Origin: Burkholderiales bacterium | GTDB lineage: Bacteria; Pseudomonadota; Gammaproteobacteria; Burkholderiales; Burkholderiaceae_F | Length of the DNA stretch: 5,812 bases | NCBI GenBank assembly: GCA_024641225.1 | Contig: JAHEDN010000197.1 | Span: 1-5,812, forward strand | Direction: 5' to 3' | Shown: in pieces, positions 1 through 5,298 of the stretch | Layout of the letters: each line of letters starts with the position of its first letter | How positions within the stretch are numbered: the first letter of the stretch is position 1 | Translations under genes and position numbers: made by a program | The notes under the pieces: generated by a model | Database searches by the model: none | What the model was told of the DNA's origin: nothing | The model's input: only the letters and a program-made list of their open reading frames with translations

Positions 1-366
1 GTCTACGGCGCCGACCTGCCGGCGGATCTCGTCAAGGGCGGGCTGGCGGTCAGCGGCATCTACGACCTCGAGCCGCTGCTGCACGCGCCGTTCATCCAGG
101 CCGACCTGAAGCTCACGGCCAAGCGCGCGCGGCTGCTGTCACCGGTGCACCTGCCGCCGGCCACCGACCGGCCGCTGTACACGGCGGTGGGCGCTCTGGA
201 GTCGAGCGAGTTCAGGCGGCAGACGGCGCTGATCGGCAAGGCATGGCCGCGCAACGTGGTACGCAACATCCCGATGCCGAAACTGCACCACCTGAACGTG
301 ATCGACGAGCTGGCCAACCCGGCCAGCCCGCTGTTCGACGCGGCGCTGGAGCTGACGCGACGCTGA
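1..366 (+). CDS. Alpha/beta hydrolase, kynurenine formamidase/esterase-like (3' part only)
   Basis: Open from the first base, this is the last 121 codons of a gene whose start and nucleophile elbow lie outside the window; it ends with TGA at 364-366. The visible part looks like the C-terminal half of an alpha/beta hydrolase of the arylformamidase/carboxylesterase type. It has SGIYDLEPL (window residues 18-26), a short LLSP segment, then a beta strand followed by ESSEFRRQ (67-74), and a histidine-containing LHHLNVIDEL near the end (95-104), where this fold carries its catalytic His. Family members hydrolyse amide or ester bonds such as N-formylkynurenine, but the substrate cannot be told from this fragment. 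No tryptophan-catabolism genes are visible nearby to support a true KynB-like role. It converges on glnB. I am fairly sure of the fold and unsure of the reaction. Confidence 0.72.
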   Translation, partial: VYGADLPADLVKGGLAVSGIYDLEPLLHAPFIQADLKLTAKRARLLSPVHLPPATDRPLYTAVGALESSEFRRQTALIGKAWPRNVVRNIPMPKLHHLNVIDELANPASPLFDAALELTRR

Positions 367-380
367 CGGGCGACGTCGAA

Positions 381-436
381 GCGGTCTCAGCTCCGCAATA
401 GCGGGGATCCGGCGAAATTCGCTGCGGAGAGACCGC
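381..436. terminator. Long interrupted inverted repeat between convergent genes, possible bidirectional terminator
   Basis: GCGGTCTC (381-388) pairs exactly with GAGACCGC (429-436), TCCGC (392-396) with GCGGA (424-428), and AGCG (400-403) with CGCT (420-423). The right arm is continuous, while the left arm has two 3-nt bulges; the loop is about 16 nt. It sits 14 bp past the hydrolase stop and 33 bp past the glnB stop, where a two-way terminator is expected. Neither side is followed by a T-run, so it is not a classical intrinsic terminator. It could instead be an RNA 3'-end stabiliser upstream of Rho-dependent termination. Confidence 0.45.
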
Positions 437-438
437 GC

Positions 439-454
439 TCCCGCTGCCGCGGGA
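439..454 (-). terminator. Small perfect hairpin just downstream of glnB
   Basis: TCCCGC (439-444) and GCGGGA (449-454) form a perfect 6-bp stem with a 4-nt loop, beginning 15 nt after the glnB stop codon in the direction of glnB transcription. It lacks a T-run. It could act together with the larger neighbouring hairpin in ending or protecting the glnB transcript. Short GC stems arise easily in DNA this GC-rich, so this is weak evidence alone. Confidence 0.3.
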
Positions 455-469
455 ACGAAACGCTAGCCG

Positions 470-808
470 TCAGATCGCGCTTTCGCCGGTTTCGCCGGTG
501 CGGATGCGGACCACCTGCTCGACCGGGCAGACGAAGATCTTGCCGTCGCCGATCTTGCCGGTGCGCGCGGCCTTGGTGATCGCCTCGATGGCGCGCTCGA
601 CCAGCGCGTCAGGCACCGCCGCGTCGACCTTGACCTTGGGCAGGAAGTCGACGACGTACTCGGCACCGCGATACAGCTCGGTGTGGCCCTTCTGCCGGCC
701 AAAGCCCTTGACCTCGGTGACGGTGAGCCCGGTGACGCCAGTATCAGCCAGCGCCTCGCGCACCTCGTCGAGCTTGAACGGCTTGATGATCGCGGTGATC
801 AGTTTCAT
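470..808 (-). CDS. glnB: Nitrogen regulatory protein P-II
   Basis: A complete 112-residue PII protein, the standard family length. PII is a cytoplasmic trimer that binds ATP/ADP and 2-oxoglutarate and controls nitrogen metabolism by protein contact, for example with glutamine synthetase adenylyltransferase, NtrB and sometimes metabolic enzymes. The sequence shows the T-loop at about residues 37-55, with GRQKGHTELYRGAEY containing Tyr46 and the uridylylation site Tyr51. The B-loop TGKIGDGK is at 83-90, the C-loop has RIRTGE (101-106), and the chain ends in the typical AI. All ligand-contact positions I can recognise are intact, so it should be uridylylated by GlnD and be functional. No amtB is adjacent and the partner upstream is nadE, which favours the name glnB over glnK, though sequence alone does not separate them firmly. 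A strong Shine-Dalgarno sequence fixes the ATG at 806-808. Confidence 0.96.
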   Translation of the reverse strand: MKLITAIIKPFKLDEVREALADTGVTGLTVTEVKGFGRQKGHTELYRGAEYVVDFLPKVKVDAAVPDALVERAIEAITKAARTGKIGDGKIFVCPVEQVVRIRTGETGESAI

Positions 809-810
809 TC

Positions 811-818
811 TCCCCTCC
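811..818 (-). promoter_or_regulatory. Strong ribosome binding site of glnB
   Basis: On the minus strand this reads GGAGGGGA, placing the GGAGG core 5 nt before the ATG. It is one of the clearest Shine-Dalgarno sequences in the window and supports independent, efficient translation of glnB rather than coupling to nadE. Confidence 0.8.
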
Positions 819-841
819 GGCTTGCTTCTGATTCGGGGCCG

Positions 842-847
842 ATTGTA
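842..847 (-). promoter_or_regulatory. Possible -10 element of a glnB-proximal promoter
   Basis: The minus strand reads TACAAT, five of six matches to TATAAT, inside the 58-bp nadE-glnB gap. Initiation about 7 nt downstream would give a leader of roughly 25-30 nt including the ribosome binding site. At 17-bp spacing the -35 hexamer would be TTAGCC (865-870), overlapping the nadE stop codon and matching TTGACA at only three positions. The promoter is therefore plausible but weak or activator-dependent. I saw no sigma54-type site here. Confidence 0.35.
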
Positions 848-866
848 GTGGCAGGCGCGGGCCCGG

Positions 867-2498
867 CTAAGGGGCGATCTCTTCGCGGAACTTGTTGGTG
901 ATCGGGTAGCGCCAGTCGCGCCCGAAACCCCGGTGCGTGACGCGGATGCCGACCGGCGCCTGGCGCCGTTTGTACTCGCTGATGCGGATCAGCCGCACCA
1001 CGCGGTTGACGTCGGCGGCGGAATAGCCGGCGGCGACGATCTCCGGCAGGCTGGCGCCCTCCTCCATGTACAGCTCGATGATGCCGTCGAGGATTTCGTA
1101 GGGCGGGAGCGAGTCCTGGTCGGTCTGGCCCGGCCGCAGTTCGGCGCTCGGCGGGCGGGTGATGATCCGCTCCGGAATCACCTCCGAGAGCGAGTTGCGG
1201 TAGCGCGCCAGCCGGTACACGAGCGTCTTGCGGATGTCGCGGATCACGGCGAAGCCGCCGGCCATGTCGCCGTACAGCGTGCAGTAGCCGACCGCCATCT
1301 CGCTCTTGTTGCCGGTGGTGAGCACGATCGAACCGTATTTGTTGGTCAGCGCCATCAGCAGCGTGCCGCGGATGCGCGCCTGGATGTTCTCCTCGGTCGT
1401 GTCCCACGGCAGGCCACGGAACTCACGCGCCAGCGTGGCGAGAAAGCTGTCGAAGACCGGCTTGATCGGCAGTTCCTCGTAGCGCACGTTCAGCCGCTCG
1501 ACCATCGCGCGCGAGTCGATCCACGAGATGTCGGCGGTGAACTGCGACGGCATCATCACCGCGCGCACGCGGTCCGGGCCCAACGCGTCGACCGCTATGG
1601 CCAGCGTCAGCGCCGAGTCGATGCCGCCCGACAGCCCGATCACCGCGCCGGGAAAGCCGTTCTTGCCGAGGTAGTCGCGCACGCCGAGGCGCAGCGCGCC
1701 GTAGGCCTGGTGCTCGAGCGATCCCGGCTCGGCGCGTTCGCCGGCCTGCGGCACGCCGTCGATGAAGTGCGCCAGCAGCAGGTGCTCCTCGAACTGCGGC
1801 GCCATGCAGGCGAGCGTGCCTGCGGCGTCGAGCACGAACGAGGCGCCGTCGAACACCAGTTCGTCCTGGCCGCCGACCAGGTTCGCGTAGACGAGCGGCA
1901 GGCCGGCGCGCGAAACGTTCTCGCGCATCTTGTCGAGCCGCTGCGCCGTCTTGCCCAGGTGATATGGCGAGCCGTTGGGCACCAGCAGGACCTGCGCGCC
2001 GGCGGCACGCGCCGCCTCCGGCGCGTACGGATACCAGGTGTCCTCACAGATGTTGATCGCGAAGCGCGTGCCCTTGACCTCGAACACGAACGGCCGGTTG
2101 TCCGGCGTGAAGTAGCGCTGCTCGTCGAAGACGTCGTAGTTGGGCAGGTCGTGCTTGCAATAGCTGCCGCCGACCATGCCGCCGTGCAGCAGCGAGGCGG
2201 CGTTGAAGCGCCGCCCCTCGCGCGCCAGCGGATGGCCGACGATCACGCGCAGCTCCGCAAACTGCAGCAGCTGCGCGGCGAGCGCGGCGAGTGCCGCGTC
2301 GACCGCCCCGTAGAATGCGCGCCGCAGCAGCAGGTCTTCCGGCGGATAGCCGGTCAGCGACAGTTCCGGGGTGAGCAGGATGTCGGCGCGCGCTGCGGCC
2401 GCGCGCCGCGCCGCATCGACGATCCGCCTGCTGTTGCCTTCCAAATCGCCGACCGTGCAGTTGATCTGCGCGACGGCAACGCTGACCTGCGAACTCAT
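867..2498 (-). CDS. nadE: Glutamine-dependent NAD+ synthetase
   Basis: This 543-residue two-domain enzyme carries out the last step of NAD+ synthesis: deamido-NAD+ plus ATP and glutamine gives NAD+, AMP, PPi and glutamate. The N-terminal nitrilase-like amidase (about residues 5-250) has the expected Glu-Lys-Cys triad: E45 in LTPELSLTGYPPEDL, K115 in YCKHDLPNY and C151 in INICEDTW. It releases ammonia from glutamine. The C-terminal synthetase (about 262-543) has the PP-loop SGGIDS at 290-295, then TTEENIQARIRG (367-378), TTGNKSEMAVGY (394-405) and the family's terminal ITNKFRE. Length and motif order fit the single-chain bacterial type; nothing is broken. The ATG at 2496-2498 has no clear Shine-Dalgarno, but the protein begins its first beta strand (VSVAVAQIN) a few residues later, so the start is reasonable. 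glnB follows 58 bp downstream. Confidence 0.97.
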   Translation of the reverse strand: MSSQVSVAVAQINCTVGDLEGNSRRIVDAARRAAAARADILLTPELSLTGYPPEDLLLRRAFYGAVDAALAALAAQLLQFAELRVIVGHPLAREGRRFNAASLLHGGMVGGSYCKHDLPNYDVFDEQRYFTPDNRPFVFEVKGTRFAINICEDTWYPYAPEAARAAGAQVLLVPNGSPYHLGKTAQRLDKMRENVSRAGLPLVYANLVGGQDELVFDGASFVLDAAGTLACMAPQFEEHLLLAHFIDGVPQAGERAEPGSLEHQAYGALRLGVRDYLGKNGFPGAVIGLSGGIDSALTLAIAVDALGPDRVRAVMMPSQFTADISWIDSRAMVERLNVRYEELPIKPVFDSFLATLAREFRGLPWDTTEENIQARIRGTLLMALTNKYGSIVLTTGNKSEMAVGYCTLYGDMAGGFAVIRDIRKTLVYRLARYRNSLSEVIPERIITRPPSAELRPGQTDQDSLPPYEILDGIIELYMEEGASLPEIVAAGYSAADVNRVVRLIRISEYKRRQAPVGIRVTHRGFGRDWRYPITNKFREEIAP

Positions 2499-2515
2499 CG
2501 ATTCGACTGTTTGCC

Positions 2516-3694
2516 TTGGCCAAAGATTATTGCACGCAGGTCGTCGACGATCCGGCGCTCATCGATCGCGGCGCGTGGAACGCGCTCGTCGATGCCGACG
2601 CCGAGGCCAACCCGTTTCTCCGCCATGAGTACCTCACGGCGCTGACGGCGAGCGGCGCCGCCGCGGCGCCGAGCGGCTGGCATCCGCAGTTCCTGCTGCT
2701 CACGCGCGGCGACGAACTCGCCGCTGCGGCGCCGCTGTACGCCAAGGATCACTCGTACGGCGAATACGTTTTCGACTGGTCGTGGGCGGAGGCGTATCAG
2801 CGGCACGGGCTCGACTACTACCCGAAGTGGCTGGTGGCGGTGCCGTTCACGCCGGTGCCCGGCACGCGGCTGCTGGCCCGAGATGACAACGCTCGCACCG
2901 CGCTGGCAGGCGCGCTGATGACGCACGCGAAAGCGAGCGGGCTGTCGTCGCTGCACGTGCTGCTGCCGCCGCCGCGCGACATCGACGCGCTGGCCGGTGC
3001 CGGCATGGTCATCCGCGATGGCGTGCAGTTCCACTGGCGCAACGCCGGCTACGCGGACTTCGACGAGTTCCTCGCGCAGCTGGCACAGCCGAAGCGCAAG
3101 AAAATCCGCGCCGAGCGGCGCAAGGTCGCGGACGCGGGCGTTACGCTCGTGCGCCGCGTGGGCCGCGATATCACCGAGGCGGACTGGCGCTTTCTCTTCC
3201 GCTGCTACCTGGCCACCTACCGCGCGCACTTCTCGTCGCCGTACCTGAACGCGGATTTCTTCCTGCGCATCGCCGAGTCGATGCCGGAGCATCTGATGCT
3301 GGTGATCGCGCGACGCGGCGATCGGCCGATCGCCGCGTCGCTCGGGGTGTTCGACGGGCCAGGGAAAGAATCGCGGCTGTACGGCCGCTACTGGGGCGCG
3401 GTCGAGCCGGTCGACTGCCTGCACTTCGAGTGCTGCTACTACCAGATGATCGAGTTCGCGATCGAGCGCAGGCTGGCCTGGTTCGAGGGCGGCGCACAGG
3501 GCGCGCACAAGCTGGCGCGCGGCCTGGACCCGGTGCCGACGCGCTCCGCGCACTGGCTGGCACACCCGGCGATGATGGAGGCGGTGGCGCGCTACGTCGA
3601 CCGCGAGCGCCTGGGCATGTCAGAGGCGATCGACGAGCTGAACGAGCACCGGGCGTTCAGGCAGCCCGCCAGCGGCGCGGAAGCGGACAGCTAG
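2516..3694 (+). CDS. FemAB/GNAT-like putative N-acyltransferase (COG3146/DUF482 type)
   Basis: The 392-residue product matches my recollection of the widespread proteobacterial family called predicted N-acyltransferase or FemAB-like. Recognisable blocks are NPFLRHEYL (32-40), HSYGEYVFDWSWA (79-91), GLDYYPKW (98-105), PFTPVPGTRLL (110-120), QFHW (171-174), KRKKIRAER (193-201), LYGRYWG (288-294), LHFECCYYQ (302-310) and FEGGAQGAHKLARG (323-336). FemAB relatives transfer amino acids or acyl groups and have two GNAT-like folds, but to my knowledge no substrate is established for this subgroup. No signal peptide or membrane segment is seen, so it is probably cytoplasmic. The only ATG/GTG/TTG start in frame near the 5' end is TTG at 2516, after an in-frame TGA at 2483-2485; there is no Shine-Dalgarno, so weak or leaderless initiation is likely. 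It diverges from nadE across 17 bp and its stop overlaps that of the convergent transporter. Confidence 0.88.
   Translation: MAKDYCTQVVDDPALIDRGAWNALVDADAEANPFLRHEYLTALTASGAAAAPSGWHPQFLLLTRGDELAAAAPLYAKDHSYGEYVFDWSWAEAYQRHGLDYYPKWLVAVPFTPVPGTRLLARDDNARTALAGALMTHAKASGLSSLHVLLPPPRDIDALAGAGMVIRDGVQFHWRNAGYADFDEFLAQLAQPKRKKIRAERRKVADAGVTLVRRVGRDITEADWRFLFRCYLATYRAHFSSPYLNADFFLRIAESMPEHLMLVIARRGDRPIAASLGVFDGPGKESRLYGRYWGAVEPVDCLHFECCYYQMIEFAIERRLAWFEGGAQGAHKLARGLDPVPTRSAHWLAHPAMMEAVARYVDRERLGMSEAIDELNEHRAFRQPASGAEADS
2526..2534 (-). promoter_or_regulatory. nadE: Possible extended -10 promoter of nadE
   Basis: The minus strand reads TGCAATAAT, an extended -10 (TGn) joined to AATAAT, which matches TATAAT at five of six positions. 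It lies 27-35 nt upstream of the nadE ATG, inside the first codons of the divergent acyltransferase gene. Transcription would start near 2519 with a leader of about 20 nt. No good -35 hexamer is seen at 16-18 bp spacing, which an extended -10 can tolerate. It is a relatively AT-rich spot in otherwise GC-rich sequence. Confidence 0.4.
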
Positions 3695-4578
3695 CTGGCG
3701 CCACGCACGAGCGCGGCCACGCCGATTGCGATGAACACGGCGCCGACCAAGCGAGCGGCCATATCGGTCTCGCGCAACAACGTGCCGCCGAGAAGCGCCG
3801 CGAAGAGCATCGACATCTCCCGCGCCGGTGCCACGGCGCTCACCGGAGCACGCTGCATCGCGAACAACGCAAGCACGTAACCTGCGGGGCCGAGCACGGC
3901 GACGGTCAGCGCAGCGCGCCATTGGGTCCGCCACAGCGCCGGCAGTGTCTGGCGCTCGCGCCACAGCAGCGGCGCGAGCAAGGGCAGCCGCAGCAGGTTG
4001 CCGAAGTAGTCGACCAGGATCGGCGACAGCAGCAGCACCTTGACCGCAAAACTGTCCACGAGCGTGTAGCAGGCGATCTGCACCCCGGTGGCCGCGCCCC
4101 AGCCGATGCCGAGCCGCACGCGCCGTTGTGACGTCGGATCCCGGGCCGCGCGAAACAGCCCCGGCCCGCCTGCGATCAGGAACACGCCAGCGATGATGGC
4201 CAGCACGCCGAGCGCGCCGAGCGCGGAAAGACGCTCGCCGAACAGCAGCAGCGCGCACAGCGCGGCGAGCAGCGGCGCGGTGCCGCGCGCCACCGGATAG
4301 ACAACAGTGAGATCCGCCGCGCGATAGCCGCGCAGCAATGTGACGAAGTAGCTGACGTGGATCAGCGCGCTCGCCGCAACGATGCCCCACTCGGCGACGC
4401 CCCACTCGCCGACGACACTCCAGCCGATCCACAGCGCGATCGGCAGCCACAGGGCGCTGGCCAGCGTCGCCGTGAACAGCGCAAACCGCATGTCCCCGCC
4501 CGCGCCTTTCGCCGCAACGTTCCATACCGCGTGGCACAGCGCGGCTGCGACCACGAGCGCGAGGGCGGTGCCGTCCAT
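3691..4578 (-). CDS. DMT-superfamily (EamA) transporter
   Basis: The 295-residue protein is hydrophobic throughout, with about ten likely membrane-spanning stretches, as expected for drug/metabolite transporters built from two EamA repeats. Typical signatures are HAVWN in the first helix (16-20), YPVARGTAPLLAAL (94-107) followed by a GER turn (114-116) in the first repeat, and the related APVSAVAPAREMSMLFAALLG (244-264) followed by RE (269-270) at the corresponding place in the second. A charged linker (about 142-155) separates the two halves. Such inner-membrane carriers export or import small metabolites such as amino acids; the substrate cannot be predicted here. The ATG at 4576-4578 starts directly before the first helix but has no good Shine-Dalgarno. 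It lies 63 bp downstream of ppa on the same strand and may be co-transcribed with it. Its stop overlaps that of the opposing acyltransferase gene. Confidence 0.88.
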   Translation of the reverse strand: MDGTALALVVAAALCHAVWNVAAKGAGGDMRFALFTATLASALWLPIALWIGWSVVGEWGVAEWGIVAASALIHVSYFVTLLRGYRAADLTVVYPVARGTAPLLAALCALLLFGERLSALGALGVLAIIAGVFLIAGGPGLFRAARDPTSQRRVRLGIGWGAATGVQIACYTLVDSFAVKVLLLSPILVDYFGNLLRLPLLAPLLWRERQTLPALWRTQWRAALTVAVLGPAGYVLALFAMQRAPVSAVAPAREMSMLFAALLGGTLLRETDMAARLVGAVFIAIGVAALVRGAS

Positions 4579-4592
4579 GGGCGATCACGACC

Positions 4593-4641
4593 AGGGCGCA
4601 CGGCGCGGCGGCGCAAGCACCGAGCGCACCGTCGGCGCCCT
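4593..4641 (-). other. Inverted repeat in the ppa-transporter gap
   Basis: AGGGCGC (4593-4599) pairs perfectly with GCGCCCT (4635-4641), and ACGG (4600-4603) with CCGT (4629-4632), with a 2-nt bulge (4633-4634). The loop of 25 nt is itself GC-rich. The structure begins right after the ppa stop codon and has no T-run behind it. It could protect the ppa message end or reduce readthrough into the transporter gene. GC-rich gaps form such pairings by chance, so the call is tentative. Confidence 0.3.
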
Positions 4642-5190
4642 TCAGAACGCCGGCTTCGGCGATGCCTGCTTGTAGGCGCCGACCGCGGCCATGATCTCGC
4701 GGCAAGCCTCTTCGGGACCTTCCCAGCCGACGATCTTGACCCACTTGCCGGGCTCGAGGTCCTTGTAGTGCTCGAAGAAGTGCGTGATCTGCGCGATGCG
4801 CTCGGGGGAAATGTCGTCGACCTTGCGCCAGTGCTTGTACCAGGGCAGGCACTTGTCGATCGGCACCGCAAGCAGCTTGGAGTCGCCGCCTCCTTCGTCC
4901 TCCATCTTCAGCACGCCGAGCGGCCGGCAGCGAACCACGACGCCGAACTGCAGCGGGAACGGCGTGATCACCAGCACGTCGACCGGATCGCCGTCGTCGG
5001 CAATCGTGTGCGGGATGTAGCCGTAGTTGCACGGATAGTGCATCGACGTGCCGATGAAGCGGTCGACGAACAGTGCGCCGGAGGCCTTGTCGACCTCGTA
5101 CTTGATCGGGTCGGAATGGGCGGGAATCTCGATGACGACATTGAAGTCGTCGGGCAACGACATTCCGGACGGAACGAGATCAAGGCTCAT
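4642..5190 (-). CDS. ppa: Inorganic pyrophosphatase, family I
   Basis: The 182-residue product closely resembles E. coli Ppa, with residues displaced by one. The soluble hexameric enzyme hydrolyses PPi to two phosphates using Mg2+, pulling biosynthetic reactions forward. Active-site residues visible are E21 in IEIP, K30 and E32 in KYEVDK, R44 in FVDRF, Y56 in NYGY, the metal-binding DDGDPVD (D66, D68, D71), D98 and D103 with K105 in the KMEDEGGGDSK loop, and Y142-K143 in FFEHYKDL. Nothing essential is missing. The ATG at 5188-5190 is preferred over Met10 because AGGA lies 8 nt upstream, whereas Met10 has only a weak match. The frame stays open upstream to 5766, but that extension is GC-rich shadow sequence overlapping the divergent dehydrogenase gene. 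The transporter gene follows 63 bp downstream. Confidence 0.97.
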   Translation of the reverse strand: MSLDLVPSGMSLPDDFNVVIEIPAHSDPIKYEVDKASGALFVDRFIGTSMHYPCNYGYIPHTIADDGDPVDVLVITPFPLQFGVVVRCRPLGVLKMEDEGGGDSKLLAVPIDKCLPWYKHWRKVDDISPERIAQITHFFEHYKDLEPGKWVKIVGWEGPEEACREIMAAVGAYKQASPKPAF

Positions 5191-5198
5191 GGCGGGCG

Positions 5199-5202
5199 TC
5201 CT
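5199..5202 (-). promoter_or_regulatory. ppa: Ribosome binding site of ppa
   Basis: The minus strand reads AGGA, ending 8 nt before the ATG at 5188-5190. It decides between this start and the internal Met10 codon, giving a protein of the usual family length. No convincing promoter hexamers for ppa were found in the gap; a TTAAAC around 5218-5223 is only a poor -10 match. Confidence 0.55.
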
Positions 5203-5237
5203 GTGAGGTCGCGCGCAGTTTAAGCGAGCGCATCCGG

Positions 5238-5266
5238 TTGAGGCCGACACGAGCGGCGCCGATAAT
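5238..5266 (+). promoter_or_regulatory. Sigma70-like promoter of the aldehyde dehydrogenase gene
   Basis: TTGAGG (5238-5243) and GATAAT (5261-5266) are separated by exactly 17 bp. The -35 matches TTGACA at four of six positions and the -10 matches TATAAT at five of six. A start near 5273 gives a leader of about 26 nt that contains the ribosome binding site. This is the best promoter match in the window, and its position in the divergent gap fits well. Confidence 0.6.
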
Positions 5267-5285
5267 GGCCCGCAGGATCGATCAC

Positions 5286-5292
5286 GAGGGAG
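5286..5292 (+). promoter_or_regulatory. Ribosome binding site of the aldehyde dehydrogenase gene
   Basis: The purine-rich GAGGGAG ends 6 nt before the ATG at 5299-5301, which supports that start over later in-frame codons. Confidence 0.7.
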
Positions 5293-5298
5293 ACGACG

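Noticed and set aside
841..870. Possible sigma54 promoter upstream of glnB
   Set aside because: There is a GGCA-like stretch on the plus strand, but no TGGCAC-N5-TTGC arrangement in the correct orientation, so it is not supported.
933..2645. A 570-codon open frame on the plus strand, antisense to nadE
   Set aside because: Its product is rich in Arg, Ala, His, Asp and Val with no recognisable domain, which is typical of the mirror frame of a GC-rich gene. nadE on the other strand has all its family motifs.
2495..3565. A 356-codon open frame on the minus strand, antisense to the acyltransferase gene
   Set aside because: The composition is that of a shadow frame and it shows no domain, while the plus-strand frame carries a well-conserved family.
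3620..5032. A 470-codon minus-strand frame overlapping the transporter and ppa genes
   Set aside because: Arg/Ala-rich low-complexity product spanning two real genes in another frame; only short pieces of it look ordinary, and the overlapped frames are clearly coding.
4357..5223. A 288-codon plus-strand frame antisense to ppa and the transporter gene
   Set aside because: Antisense shadow with no motif; ppa on the opposite strand has every active-site residue.
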